NCBI RefSeq assembly: GCF_012273515.2
Contig: NZ_CP050975.2
Coordinates: 2,728,001-2,792,000 of the forward strand
Source: Streptomyces sp. RPA4-2
GTDB lineage: Bacteria > Actinomycetota > Actinomycetes > Streptomycetales > Streptomycetaceae
Direction: 5' to 3'
DNA length: 64,000 nucleotides
The notes under the pieces are model-generated. The model was not told the origin of the DNA. It was given only the letters and a program-made list of their open reading frames with translations, and ran no database searches. Positions 1 to 10,886 of this stretch are shown here, one piece after another (the first letter of the stretch is position 1; each line of letters begins with the position of its first letter). Position numbers and translations under genes: made by a program.

Positions 1-262
1 CCATCTGCTGGGCGGTGCCGGAGGCGATCGCTCCGAACAGCGGTGAGTTCAGTCCGGACAGCTTGTCGGTGACCGCGTCGACGAGCTTGCGCAGCTCCTC
101 GGAGGCGGAACCGGGCGGTGGTCCGTACTGGGTACGGCGGCGGGCCTTCTCCGCCGCGAGATCCTCGGCGCACGCCTTCGCCCAGGCGTCGGCGTCGCTG
201 ACGCGCGCTTCGTCCACCGCCTCGTGCTGAGCGTCGTCGGACGTGGTGCGCTCTTCGCTCAT
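1..262 (-). CDS. DUF5304-like hypothetical protein (3' end outside window)
   Basis: Only the N-terminal 87 codons lie in the window, so the gene is truncated by the edge. The product starts MSEERTTSDDAQ at an ATG and is hydrophilic and acid-rich, with no signal peptide or membrane segment. A central stretch (AWAKACAEDLAAEKARR) looks helical. It matches my memory of a conserved Streptomyces protein annotated DUF5304 that sits next to an ArsA-like ATPase. It lies 57 bp downstream of that ATPase on the same strand, so the two may be co-transcribed. Function unknown. Confidence 0.6.
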   Translation of the reverse strand, partial: MSEERTTSDDAQHEAVDEARVSDADAWAKACAEDLAAEKARRRTQYGPPPGSASEELRKLVDAVTDKLSGLNSPLFGAIASGTAQQM

Positions 263-319
263 GGCGGACTCCTGCCTACGTTTCCTCCCTTCGACGTTAC
301 CCGAACAGGGGTACCCGGT

Positions 320-1489
320 TCACCGTGTGCGCGGCCACAGATCCGGGTCCGGCGCGAAACGGATCCGCAGTTCTCCCTCGCGCAGCGCCGCGCCGTCCAC
401 GGCGCAGCGGCGCAGCGCGGACGGCAGCGGCAGGATCCGGCGGAACTGCCCCACGGTGACGACCAGTTCGTCGCCCCTGCGGATCAGGTCCAGTTCCTCG
501 CGTATCGCGCCGGGGAGCGGGATGTGCCACACGAGGACGCCGTCGTCGGCGAGGTGGTCGCGGACGGGCCACTCGACCGGGGGTGGCGTTTCGTTGACAC
601 CGGGCAGCGGGAGCGCGCCGAGGTCGTCGGTGCCGCGCGGGTCGCGGCCCAGGTGCGGGATCTCGTGGACGGTGTACGCCTCCCGCCACTCGTCGAGGGC
701 CTTGCGCTGCTGGGCGGCGAGGGCGCCCAGCCAGGTGTCCGGGCTGGCCGCGGGCAGTACGCGGTTGGCGAGCAGCGTCTCGACGCGCAGGCCGCGCAGG
801 GCGAGGCCGGTGACGGCGGTGCGGGCGGCGTCGGTGCCGGCCGGTCCGGGCTCGGCGACCACCCGTACGGTCGTGGCGCGGTCCTCGACGACCGCTTCCA
901 CGGCGGCCAGCTCGACGTCCCAGCGTGCCGCCGTCTCGTACAGCCACTCGGCGGGCATCGGAACGCCGGCGAGTCGGCCGAGGACGGGCCTCAGGGCCCG
1001 GGCGGCCTGGCGTTCCGCGGGCAGCAGGCGGCGCAGATAGCGGCGGAGCTCCTCGGGGAGCGCGAGCAGGGCGAGGGCCTGCGGGGTCGGGGGAAGGTCC
1101 ACGACCAGGAGGTCGAAGGTGTCCGAGGTCGCCGCGTCGCGCAGGGCGCGCAGCAGGGCCAGCTCCTCCGCACCGGGCAGGGGGGTGAGCTCCTCGGCGT
1201 CCAGCCGGGCGGCGCCGAGCAGGTCGAGGGCGGTGGTCGCGCGGTCCTGGAAGGCGGTGAGGTCCTCGCGGAAGCGTTCCGTCGCGTCGGGACGCCAGGT
1301 GGTGAGGCCGGGGGCGGCTTCGGTGGGCTCCGCGCCCGTGCGGGTGCCGAGCGCCGCTCCGAGGGTGTCGGTGCGGTCGGCGCTCAGCAGCAGGGTGCGG
1401 GTGCCCTCGCCCGCGGCCTTCAGCGCGGTGGCCGCCGCGAGGGTCGTACGGCCGGTACCGCCGGAGCCGGTGATCAGGATGGTGCGCAT
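320..1489 (-). CDS. ArsA/GET3-like P-loop ATPase with Arg in place of the P-loop Lys
   Basis: 389 aa. The N-terminus (MRTILITGSGGTGRTT) aligns with the deviant Walker A of the ArsA/GET3/MinD class (KGGVGKT[ST]), but the signature Lys is Ser and the P-loop Lys is Arg. A Walker-B-like strand DLLVVDLPP lies near residue 145. The C-terminal ~80 residues form a separate beta-rich domain (REELDLIRRGDELVVTVGQF). ArsA homologues use ATP for anion export or membrane-protein targeting; no arsenic genes are nearby, so that role is not supported. The neighbouring SRPBCC gene is also linked to an ArsA-like ATPase in mycobacteria. TAGCGT (minus strand, 1498-1503) lies 8 nt before the ATG with no Shine-Dalgarno sequence, suggesting a leaderless mRNA. 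Confidence 0.85.
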   Translation of the reverse strand: MRTILITGSGGTGRTTLAAATALKAAGEGTRTLLLSADRTDTLGAALGTRTGAEPTEAAPGLTTWRPDATERFREDLTAFQDRATTALDLLGAARLDAEELTPLPGAEELALLRALRDAATSDTFDLLVVDLPPTPQALALLALPEELRRYLRRLLPAERQAARALRPVLGRLAGVPMPAEWLYETAARWDVELAAVEAVVEDRATTVRVVAEPGPAGTDAARTAVTGLALRGLRVETLLANRVLPAASPDTWLGALAAQQRKALDEWREAYTVHEIPHLGRDPRGTDDLGALPLPGVNETPPPVEWPVRDHLADDGVLVWHIPLPGAIREELDLIRRGDELVVTVGQFRRILPLPSALRRCAVDGAALREGELRIRFAPDPDLWPRTR

Positions 1490-1683
1490 GGGAGGGAACG
1501 CTACCCGCGCCGGGCGTCCCCACCGCCCCGCCCCGTCGCCGGTCTGCTCCCGCAGGCCAGGACCCGACCCCGTCCGTCTCGGTGAGGACAGGGGTCGGCC
1601 CGCCGAAAACCGGGGTGGGTCCGCGGACGGACCGGGCCGGCTCATGTACGGACGGCCGGAGTCAGCCCGGCCGCCGGACGGGG

Positions 1684-2130
1684 TCAGACCGCGTCGCCCG
1701 ACTCCACCCGCTTCTTCAGGCCCGCCAGGGCGCGGTCGATGATGACCTTCTCGGCCTTGCGCTTGATCATGCCGAGCATGGGGATCTTGACGTCGACCGT
1801 CAGTCGGTAGGTGACCTCGGTGGCGCCGGTGCCCGCGGGCTCGAGGAGGTACGAGCCGTCCAGGGAGCGCAGCATCTGGGACTTGACGAGGGTCCAGGAG
1901 ACCTCGTGGTCGCCGGTCCAGGTGTACCCCAGGGTCTGGTCGTCCTTGATCGCGCCGGCGTCCATGACGAGGCGTACCTGCTCGGCGCGGCCCTGCCCGT
2001 CCGTGCCGAGCACCTCGGCCTCCTTCACCTCGCCGGTCCAGTCCGGGTAGCGGGCGAAGTCGGCGATGACCGCCATGACGTCAGCCGGTGCCGCCTCGAT
2101 CGTGATGCTCGAGCTGGTGTGTTCAGCCAT
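1684..2130 (-). CDS. SRPBCC (polyketide cyclase/START-like) protein
   Basis: 148 aa, with the pattern of a single SRPBCC fold: an N-terminal strand (SSSITIEAAPADVMAVI), the FARYPDW motif, and a C-terminal helix (IIDRALAGLKKRVES). Such proteins bind hydrophobic ligands in a deep cavity; the ligand here is unknown. The start was set at ATG 2130 because GGAGGAG lies 8 nt upstream; a longer frame reaching 2178 is less likely. It is upstream of the ArsA-like gene on the same strand. The two families are adjacent in mycobacteria as well, which suggests linked roles, perhaps in lipid handling (inference). Confidence 0.88.
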   Translation of the reverse strand: MAEHTSSSITIEAAPADVMAVIADFARYPDWTGEVKEAEVLGTDGQGRAEQVRLVMDAGAIKDDQTLGYTWTGDHEVSWTLVKSQMLRSLDGSYLLEPAGTGATEVTYRLTVDVKIPMLGMIKRKAEKVIIDRALAGLKKRVESGDAV

Positions 2131-2237
2131 CGCCGTGGCTCCTCCAGGTGCGGTCCGGTGAGGGAGGGTGGTGCGCACGTGTGTGCAGCGTGAAGGCTAC
2201 CGCGCGCCGACCGAACCATCGCCACCCCACCTGGGGT

Positions 2238-3035
2238 TCACCATTCCAGCGCCCAGGGCCTCCCCGACCCGGCGAAGTGCCCGACGTTCACGCACTCCGT
2301 CGCGCCGATCCGCATCCGCCGGACGAGCGGCTGGTGGACGTGGCCGAAGAGCGCGTAGCGGGGGCGCGTGCGGCGGATCGCGTCGAGCAGGGCGCGGGAC
2401 CCGCGTTCGAAGCGGCGCGCCACCGTGTCGTACACCAGATCGGGTACATCCGGCGGGATGTGCGTGCAGAGCACGTCGACCTCGCCGACCGCCTCGACCT
2501 TCGCCGCGTACTCCTCGTCACTGATCTCGTAGGGCGTGCGCATGGGGGTGCGCAGGCCGCCGCCGACGAAGCCGAAGACCCGGCCGCCGATCTCCACGCG
2601 CTCGCCGTCGAGGACGGTGGTGCCGGGTCCGGCGTACTCCGCCCACAACGGAGGCATGTCGACATTGCCGTAGGTGGCGTACGTCGGTGTCGGGAACGCG
2701 GCGAACAGCTCGGCGTACTGCTTGCGCACCGCCTTCTCGATGACCCCGAGGCGGTCCATCCCCACGCCGGCCCACAGGCGTGCCCCGAACTCGCGCGCCT
2801 CCGTGAAGCGGCGGGCGGTGCGCAGCTCGACCAGCCGGTCGGCGTTCTCCGTGCCGAAGAGGTCGGGGAAGATGCCCCGCGAGTGGTCGGCGTAGTCGAG
2901 GAAGAGCACCAGGTCACCGAGGCAGATCAGGGCGTCGGCGCCGTCGCCGGCCCGGGCGAGGTCACGTGCGTTGCCGTGCACGTCACTCACCACATGAATG
3001 CGCGTCCTGCGGTTGCCGCCTGGTGTGGGTGCCAT
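2238..3035 (-). CDS. Calcineurin-like metallophosphoesterase
   Basis: 265 aa. The metallophosphoesterase metal-binding blocks are present in order: DVHGN near residue 18, CLGDLV near 40, YGNVDMPP near 128, CTHIPP near 195 and FGHVHQP near 235. This predicts a cytosolic dinuclear-metal phosphoesterase; the substrate cannot be read from sequence. Start ATG 3035 gives MAPTPGGN and keeps the first beta strand intact. TACGCT (minus strand, 3044-3049) lies 8 nt before the ATG without a ribosome-binding site, consistent with a leaderless transcript. It is divergent from the acyl-CoA synthetase; the 296-bp gap should contain both promoters. Confidence 0.9.
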   Translation of the reverse strand: MAPTPGGNRRTRIHVVSDVHGNARDLARAGDGADALICLGDLVLFLDYADHSRGIFPDLFGTENADRLVELRTARRFTEAREFGARLWAGVGMDRLGVIEKAVRKQYAELFAAFPTPTYATYGNVDMPPLWAEYAGPGTTVLDGERVEIGGRVFGFVGGGLRTPMRTPYEISDEEYAAKVEAVGEVDVLCTHIPPDVPDLVYDTVARRFERGSRALLDAIRRTRPRYALFGHVHQPLVRRMRIGATECVNVGHFAGSGRPWALEW

Positions 3036-3331
3036 GGCGATCAAGCGTAGGCCTGTGCGGCAAACGTGAACAGAGGCGGTCGGACCTGCGGTTACTGGCA
3101 CGCCGAGAAGAGCGTGGACTACTGTGCGCGAAGGAACGCCAACCTGTGTGACGCAGGGAACATCTGGCCGGGACCCCCTATCGAAACCGCCGTACCGGTG
3201 GGTAACGTCCGGGCAGTCCAGTCGTACTCAGGATTTCAACAACGATGTTCCCGAGTACCTGCCCGAGCCTTGGACCGCACCGTCGCATCACACAGAGTCG
3301 TGGCGCCGGCGCCCTATGAGGAGCAGCAGTC

Positions 3332-5128
3332 TTGCGCGAGTTCAGCCTTCCGGCTTTGTACGAGGTCCCTGCGGACGGAAACCTGACCGACATCGTCCGC
3401 AGAAACGCCGCGCAGCATCCCGACGTCGCCGTCATCGCCCGCAAGGTGGGCGGCACGTGGACGGACGTCACCGCCACCGTGTTCCTCGCGGAGGTTCGGG
3501 CCGCTGCCAAGGGTCTGATCGCCTCGGGTGTGCAGCCCGGCGACCGGGTCGGTCTGATGTCCCGTACGCGTTACGAGTGGACGCTGCTCGACTTCGCCAT
3601 CTGGAGCGCGGGCGCCGTCACCGTGCCGGTGTACGAGACCAGCTCGGCGGAGCAGGTGCAGTGGATACTCGGCGACTCGGGTGCGACCGCCTGCATCGTC
3701 GAGCTGCCGGTGCACGCGGCCTCCGTGGAGTCGGTGCGCGAGCGACTGCCCGCCCTCAAGCACGTCTGGCAGATCGAGGCCGGCGGGGTGGAGGAGCTGG
3801 GCCGTGCCGGCCAGGACGTCAGTGACGCCACGGTCGAGGAGCGCAGCTCGCTGGCCAAGGCCGACGACCCGGCGACCATCGTCTACACGAGCGGCACGAC
3901 CGGCCGTCCGAAGGGCTGTGTGCTCACCCACCGCGCCTTCTTCGCCGAGTGCGGCAACATCGTGGAGCGGCTGCGTCCGCTGTTCCGCACGGGCGAGTGC
4001 TCCGTGCTGCTGTTCCTCCCCCTCGCCCATGTCTTCGGACGTCTCGTGCAGGTCGCGCCGATGATGGCGCCGATCAAGCTGGGCTGTGTCCCGGACATCA
4101 AGAACCTCACCGACGAGCTGGCCGCGTTCCGGCCGACGCTGATCCTCGGTGTGCCGCGTGTCTTCGAGAAGGTCTACAACTCGGCGCGCGCCAAGGCGCA
4201 GGCGGACGGCAAGGGCAAGATCTTCGACAAGGCCGCGGACACCGCGATCGCCTACAGCCGCGCGCTGGACACCCCGTCCGGCCCCTCGCTCGGCCTGAAG
4301 ATCAAGTACAGGACCTTCGACAAGCTGGTCTACAGCAAGCTGCGTGCGGTGCTGGGCGGTCGCGGCGAGTACGCCATCTCCGGCGGCGCCCCGCTCGGCG
4401 AGCGGCTCGGGCACTTCTTCCGCGGCATCGGCTTCACGGTCCTGGAGGGCTACGGCCTGACCGAGTCCTGCGCGGCCACCGCCTTCAACCCCTGGGACCG
4501 GACGAAGATCGGCACGGTCGGCCAGCCGCTGCCGGGTTCGGTGATCCGCATCGCGGACGACGGCGAGGTGCTGCTGCACGGCGAGCACCTGTTCAAGGGG
4601 TACTGGAACAACGAGGCCGCCACCGCGGAGGCGCTGGCCGACGGCTGGTTCCACACGGGCGACATCGGCACCCTCGACGAGGACGGCTACCTCCGTATCA
4701 CCGGCCGCAAGAAGGAGATCATCGTCACCGCGGGCGGTAAGAACGTCGCCCCGGCCGTGATCGAGGACCGCATCCGGGCGCACGCGCTGGTCGCGGAGTG
4801 CATGGTGGTCGGCGACGGACGTCCGTTCGTCGGCGCGCTGATCACCGTCGACGAGGAGTTCCTGGGCCGCTGGTGCGCGGAGCACGGCAAACCGGCGGGT
4901 TCCACCGCGGCGTCGCTGCGTGATGACCCGGATCTCGTACGGACGATCCAGGACGCGGTCGACGACGGCAACGCCGCGGTGTCGAAGGCGGAATCGGTGC
5001 GGAAGTTCCGCATTCTGTCCTCCCAGTTCAGCGAGGAGTCGGGCCACCTGACGCCGTCCCTGAAGCTCAAGCGCAACGTGGTGGCGAAGGACTACGCGGA
5101 CGAGATCGAGGCGATCTACCGGGGCTGA
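3332..5128 (+). CDS. Long-chain fatty-acid-CoA ligase (FadD15-like)
   Basis: 598 aa adenylate-forming enzyme that activates long-chain fatty acids as acyl-AMP and transfers them to CoA. Visible motifs are YTSGTTGRPKG (P-loop, about residue 190), GYGLTESCAA (A5, about 375) and the C-terminal hinge/lysine region GRKKEIIVTAGGKNV (about 460). Length is normal for the family. The start is a TTG at 3332 with GAGGAG about 10 nt upstream. The mycobacterial homologue fadD15 also lies beside pimB', and a pimB'-like gene is present here at 7.1 kb, separated by the cholesterol oxidase gene. Confidence 0.93.
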   Translation: MREFSLPALYEVPADGNLTDIVRRNAAQHPDVAVIARKVGGTWTDVTATVFLAEVRAAAKGLIASGVQPGDRVGLMSRTRYEWTLLDFAIWSAGAVTVPVYETSSAEQVQWILGDSGATACIVELPVHAASVESVRERLPALKHVWQIEAGGVEELGRAGQDVSDATVEERSSLAKADDPATIVYTSGTTGRPKGCVLTHRAFFAECGNIVERLRPLFRTGECSVLLFLPLAHVFGRLVQVAPMMAPIKLGCVPDIKNLTDELAAFRPTLILGVPRVFEKVYNSARAKAQADGKGKIFDKAADTAIAYSRALDTPSGPSLGLKIKYRTFDKLVYSKLRAVLGGRGEYAISGGAPLGERLGHFFRGIGFTVLEGYGLTESCAATAFNPWDRTKIGTVGQPLPGSVIRIADDGEVLLHGEHLFKGYWNNEAATAEALADGWFHTGDIGTLDEDGYLRITGRKKEIIVTAGGKNVAPAVIEDRIRAHALVAECMVVGDGRPFVGALITVDEEFLGRWCAEHGKPAGSTAASLRDDPDLVRTIQDAVDDGNAAVSKAESVRKFRILSSQFSEESGHLTPSLKLKRNVVAKDYADEIEAIYRG

Positions 5129-5167
5129 CCCCGGCGCGTCCGGCTCAGGCGCACGGTTCTACGGCTC

Positions 5168-6835
<1,668 letters not shown>

Positions 6836-6877
6836 TTATTGGCTTCCGCCTAGGGGCTTCGCCCGGATTTCGAGGAG

Positions 6878-7097
6878 GTGGGGGTCGCTGTGCGTGGGGA
6901 TGTGCGGGAGCGTCGGGGTTCTGCGCAGTTCCCCGCGCCCCTGAGGAGGGGGTGGGGGCCACTGTGCGCGGGAATGTGCGGGAGCGCTGTGGCTGAGCGC
7001 GCGGTTCCCCGCGCCCCTGAGGAGTCGACGGGGCGGCCGTGAATGCGTGCGGGGCGCCGGGGGTCCTGCGCCGTTCCCCGCGCCCCTGAGGGGGTGG
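6878..7097. repeat. Three-copy tandem array of a ~70-76 bp G/C-rich repeat
   Basis: The gap between the cholesterol oxidase and the PimB'-like gene holds three imperfect units, each ending in the core TCCCCGCGCCCCTGAGG. Cores start at 6930, 7006 and 7075, giving periods of 76 and 69 bp. The first two units also share a GTGGGGG-TGTGCG-GGGA-TGTGCGGGAGCG stretch. Related cores occur at about 48,335 and, more degenerate, about 54,630. There is no gene in the interval. Confidence 0.85.
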
Positions 7098-7098
7098 G

Positions 7099-8241
7099 CT
7101 ACAGGAGGGTCTTGAGTTTTTCCGCCAGGAGGTCCCAGCGCCACTTCTCCTCGACCCACTCGCGGCCCCGTTCGCCCATGCGCCGGCGGAGTTCCGGGTC
7201 GGCGAGGAGGGTGACGATGCGGTCGGCCGAGTCCTCCGGGGAACCGCCCCGCACGACCCAGCCCGTCTCGCCGTCGAGGACCGCGTCGGGCGCGCCGCCC
7301 GAGTCGCCGGCGACGACCGGCAGACCGGTCGCGGACGCCTCCAGGTAGACGATGCCGAGACCCTCGACGTCGAGGCCGCCCCGGCGGGTGCGGCAGGGCA
7401 TCGCGAAGACGTCCCCGGCGCCGAAGTGGGCCGGCAGCTCCGACCACGGCAGCGCTCCGGTGAAGCGGACGGCGTCGGCGACACCGGTCCGGTACGCGAG
7501 CCGGCGCAGCTCCTTCTCGTACGGTCCGCCGCCGACGATCAGCAGCACCGCCGCGGGCTCCGCCGCGAGGATGCGCGGCATGGCGAGGATGAGCGTGTCC
7601 TGCCCCTTGCGCGGAACCAGGCGGGAGACACAGACCACCACCGGCCGGTCCGCCAGACCGAGCCGGGCGCGGACCTCGGCGCCGCCCGAACCGGGGTGGA
7701 ACGTCTTCTCGTCGACGCCGGGCGGCAGCTGGACCATGCGCGCGGCCGCGGCCGGGCTCAGCGCGGAGGCGATCCGCGAGCGCGTGTACTCCCCCAGATA
7801 CGTGACCGTGTCCACGGAGTCGCCGATCCGCCGCAACATCCCGCGCGCGGCGGGCAGTTGAGCCCAGCCGGCCTCGTGACCGTGCGTGGTGGCCACCAGC
7901 CGCCCGGCGCCCGCCCGGCGCAGCGCGGGCGCCATCAGGCCGAGCGGGGCCGCCGCCCCGAACCACACCGACGTACAACCGTGTTCGCGCAGCAGCCCGA
8001 CGGCGCGGCGGGTGACGTCCGGCGTCGGCAGCAGCATCGTCGTACGGTCGCGTACGACGGTGAAGGGCTGTTCGGCGTCGAAGGCCGCCGTCGCCTCGGC
8101 ACCCTCCCGGCCGCGCTTCCAGGTGGAGGCGTAGACGACGAGCTGCTCGGGGTCCAGGCGCAGCGCCATGTTGTGCAGGAACGCCTGGATGCCGCCGGGG
8201 CGGGGCGGGAAGTCGTTGGTCACGATCAGGGTCTTGTCCAT
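7099..8241 (-). CDS. pimB: GT4 glycosyltransferase, PimB'-like mannosyltransferase
   Basis: 380 aa GT-B fold glycosyltransferase. The N-terminus MDKTLIVTNDFPPRPGGIQ is typical of PimB'/MgtA-type enzymes. The donor-binding region contains RLVPRKGQD and the EX7E motif in EGLGIVYLEASATGLP. PimB' adds the second mannose to phosphatidylinositol mannoside from GDP-mannose on the cytoplasmic face of the membrane. Start ATG 8241 was chosen over an upstream extension because it opens directly on the first beta strand. In mycobacteria pimB' neighbours fadD15, as here. Assignment to PimB' rather than another GT4 rests on synteny and overall resemblance. Confidence 0.85.
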   Translation of the reverse strand: MDKTLIVTNDFPPRPGGIQAFLHNMALRLDPEQLVVYASTWKRGREGAEATAAFDAEQPFTVVRDRTTMLLPTPDVTRRAVGLLREHGCTSVWFGAAAPLGLMAPALRRAGAGRLVATTHGHEAGWAQLPAARGMLRRIGDSVDTVTYLGEYTRSRIASALSPAAAARMVQLPPGVDEKTFHPGSGGAEVRARLGLADRPVVVCVSRLVPRKGQDTLILAMPRILAAEPAAVLLIVGGGPYEKELRRLAYRTGVADAVRFTGALPWSELPAHFGAGDVFAMPCRTRRGGLDVEGLGIVYLEASATGLPVVAGDSGGAPDAVLDGETGWVVRGGSPEDSADRIVTLLADPELRRRMGERGREWVEEKWRWDLLAEKLKTLL

Positions 8242-8392
8242 CGCGCTCGACAGTACCGAAACCCCCGCGCCCGCTCGCGCCCGGCACACACCCCGCGCAC
8301 GGCCCCGCTTCTTGGCCCTCGCGCAGTCCGGGACGCCATCATGTCTCCACGCGGAACCGCGCGGGATCCGAACGGACGAGGGCCAGGTGGGC

Positions 8393-9625
8393 ATGACGGG
8401 CGCAAGGGGGGCGAGGTTCCCGTACGGACTGCTCGGGGCCTGGATCCTGACCAGGCTGGTGCTGCTGTTCTTCGTCCTGAGAGTGTTCGTGCTGCCCGGC
8501 CCGGACGTCACCAGCGACGTCTCGGTGATCTACCAGGGCTGGTACGAGATCCTGCGCACCGGCACCTTCCCTCTCGACGACGTGACCTGGCAGTACCCGC
8601 CGGCCGCGTCGCTCGCGATCCTCTCCCCCGGGCTGCTGCCCTTCCTCGACTACCCGTCCGCCTTCTTCGTACTGGCCCTCCTCGCCGACCTGGTGGTGTT
8701 CGCGCTGTTGCGGTACGCCGGTGTGCGCCCCGGCAGGACGCTCCGCGGCGCCTGGGTGTGGGTGGCCGGCCTCCCGCTGCTCGGACCGACCGTCTACGCC
8801 CGCTACGACGTGATGGTGACGGCCGTGGCGGTCGCCGCGCTGCTCGCGGGGGCCCGTCACCCGCGCGTGATGGGGGCTCTCGCGGGCTTCGGGGCGCTGT
8901 TGAAGGTGTGGCCCGTCCTGCTGCTCGCCGGAGCCGTGAAGCGCCGCGCGTGGACCGCGGCGGCGGTGACCGGAGGCGGGATCGCCCTGCTGTTCTGGGC
9001 AGCGGTGCCGGGCGCCTTCTCCTTCCTCGCCTTCCAGCGGGGCCGCGGCACCGAGGTGGAGTCGCTGGGCTCCCTGGTCTTCCACGTGGCCCGGCACTTC
9101 GGCTGGAGCGGTCAGGTGCTGCTCAACTACGGCTCGGTGGAATTCCTGGGCCCGTACGTGGGCGTGGTGAGCGCGGCGGCCCTGACGCTCACCGCGGCCG
9201 CCCTGGCCTGGCTGCTGCTGTGGCGGCTGCGCACCGGACGCATGCGGTCGCACACCCTCGCCGACGCCGCCTTCGTGGCGGTCCTGATGTTCACCGCCAC
9301 CAGCCGGGTCATCAGCCCGCAGTACATGGTGTGGCTGGTCGGGATCGGCGCCGTCTGTCTGTGTTTCCGGGGCAGCCGGATGACGCCGCCGGTGGCGATG
9401 GTGGTGGGCGCGTGCGCCGCGACCGTGCTGGAGTTCCCGGTCTGGTTCTCGCACGTGGTGATCAGCGACTGGCTGGGCGTCACCCTGCTCTTCGCCCGCG
9501 ACGGGCTGCTGGTGGCCGCCGCGCTGGTGGCCGCCCGCGAACTCTGGTGGGGCACGGTGACCCACCCGGCCCCGACGCTGCCCGCGCAGGCCGCCCGCGC
9601 CAGGGAGCCCCTGAGCCCCTCCTGA
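8393..9625 (+). CDS. GT87-like polyprenol-phosphate mannosyltransferase, multi-pass membrane protein
   Basis: 410 aa with roughly ten hydrophobic segments. The first is GLLGAWILTRLVLLFFVLRV. The first extracytoplasmic loop holds DVTSDVSVIYQGWYE and WQYPP, and a later loop has YARYDVMV; this is the DUF2029/GT87 arrangement with an acidic residue early in the sequence. Such integral membrane GT-C enzymes use polyprenyl-phosphate-mannose to extend PIM, lipomannan or related glycans outside the membrane. The start was set at ATG 8393 (AGGTGG just upstream). It is divergent from the PimB'-like gene; both probably serve phosphoinositide-mannoside glycan assembly. Confidence 0.85.
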   Translation: MTGARGARFPYGLLGAWILTRLVLLFFVLRVFVLPGPDVTSDVSVIYQGWYEILRTGTFPLDDVTWQYPPAASLAILSPGLLPFLDYPSAFFVLALLADLVVFALLRYAGVRPGRTLRGAWVWVAGLPLLGPTVYARYDVMVTAVAVAALLAGARHPRVMGALAGFGALLKVWPVLLLAGAVKRRAWTAAAVTGGGIALLFWAAVPGAFSFLAFQRGRGTEVESLGSLVFHVARHFGWSGQVLLNYGSVEFLGPYVGVVSAAALTLTAAALAWLLLWRLRTGRMRSHTLADAAFVAVLMFTATSRVISPQYMVWLVGIGAVCLCFRGSRMTPPVAMVVGACAATVLEFPVWFSHVVISDWLGVTLLFARDGLLVAAALVAARELWWGTVTHPAPTLPAQAARAREPLSPS

Positions 9626-9657
9626 TGGGCAGGCACGGGGCCACCGTCGGGAGCCGC

Positions 9658-10854
9658 TCAGCCGAGTCGGGTCCGCAGATAGGTCCGCCACTGCCCGGTG
9701 AACTTCTCCGGCGTCGTGCCCAGTACGTCCCGCAGCGCGCCCTCCACGGCCCCCGCCCGCTTCCCGTGGTCGCCCACCGCCCGGTAGAAGTCGTTCAGCC
9801 GCACCTCGCCCCAGCGGTCGGCGATCAGCCGACAGGCCATCCAGCCGCCCTCGTACGCCCGCGCCAGCCGCGCCGCGTCCCCGGTGAACCCGAAGTCCCC
9901 GTCGGCCGGCAGCGCGGCCGGGGGGTGGCCGTCCAGCACCGCCCGCTGCAGCTCCGGCGCGACCTGTGCCGCCGTACGCCCGCTGCCTCGGTAGCCGACC
10001 CAGTCCGCGTACCCCTCGGACAGCCACAGGGGCGTGGCGGCGGTCGTGTGGGCCCGGGTGGCGACGTGCGTCGTCTCGTGGGTCAGCACGACCTGCTTGC
10101 CGAGGTCGCCGAGCACGCCGTACGCCTCGGGGTTGACGATGATCCGGTCCGCGGGCGCCTTCGCCGAGCCCCCGGCCTCTCCGGTGGTGACCGCGGCGAT
10201 CCCCCGGTAGCCGGACGCCGACGCGCCGAGCAGCCCCGCCATGCCCTCCAGCGACTTCGGTACGAGGACGACGACGTGCCCCGGCCAGTCCGTGCCCCAG
10301 GCCTCGGAGACGGCGGGCACCGCGCGGTCCGCGAGAGCCGCGTAGGCCCGCAACCGCTCACCGGACTGCCCGACCCCCAGGACGAGGCTGTGCGCGCCCC
10401 GTACGGCCGTCACCGCGCCCTGCTCCCACAGTTGCTGACCGGCCTTCTTCGCCGGCGCGTCGGAGGCGACCCGCCACCGCCCGTCGTCGTGGACCAGACG
10501 CAGGGTGCGGGCGACCGTGACGGGAGCCCTGTCGTAACCCTCGACGCGGTAGCGCAGTTCCGCGTCGGCGGTGGCCCGGTCCCCGGAACGGCGCAGGTCG
10601 GTCAGGTGGTACGCCCAGGCGGCCAGCGGGACGGCGCGCAGCCGCCGGAACTCGGTGACCGAGCCGGACGGTTCCTCGGTGGCGCGGTACGCCGCCTCGT
10701 CCCGGTCGAGGACCGCGGTCGCCCGCCGGTCGAGGACCCGCTGCACCTCGGCGGCGGCGGTGTCCGTGGCCGGAGGCCCGCCGCAGCCCGCCAGCACGCC
10801 GAGCAGCAGCACCAGGGAACACCCCGCCCGCGACGCACGCCCTCGACCTGCCAC
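9658..10854 (-). CDS. Secreted lipoprotein with HExxH zinc-metallopeptidase motif
   Basis: 398 aa from GTG 10854. The N-terminus ends in the lipobox VLAGC, so the protein is predicted to be lipid-anchored outside the cell. Residues ~30-160 form an NTF2-like-looking segment (EVQRVLDRRATAVLDRDEAA). The C-terminal half carries HETTH, and about 18 residues later LSEGYADW supplies the downstream Glu of a gluzincin, so zinc-dependent peptidase activity is likely. It lies 32 bp downstream of the first NlpC/P60 gene on the same strand, suggesting a shared transcript and a cell-wall or surface-protein role (inference). Confidence 0.85.
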   Translation of the reverse strand: MAGRGRASRAGCSLVLLLGVLAGCGGPPATDTAAAEVQRVLDRRATAVLDRDEAAYRATEEPSGSVTEFRRLRAVPLAAWAYHLTDLRRSGDRATADAELRYRVEGYDRAPVTVARTLRLVHDDGRWRVASDAPAKKAGQQLWEQGAVTAVRGAHSLVLGVGQSGERLRAYAALADRAVPAVSEAWGTDWPGHVVVLVPKSLEGMAGLLGASASGYRGIAAVTTGEAGGSAKAPADRIIVNPEAYGVLGDLGKQVVLTHETTHVATRAHTTAATPLWLSEGYADWVGYRGSGRTAAQVAPELQRAVLDGHPPAALPADGDFGFTGDAARLARAYEGGWMACRLIADRWGEVRLNDFYRAVGDHGKRAGAVEGALRDVLGTTPEKFTGQWRTYLRTRLG

Positions 10855-10886
10855 GTTCCCGATCGTACGGCGGTCCGGCGGCGCGG

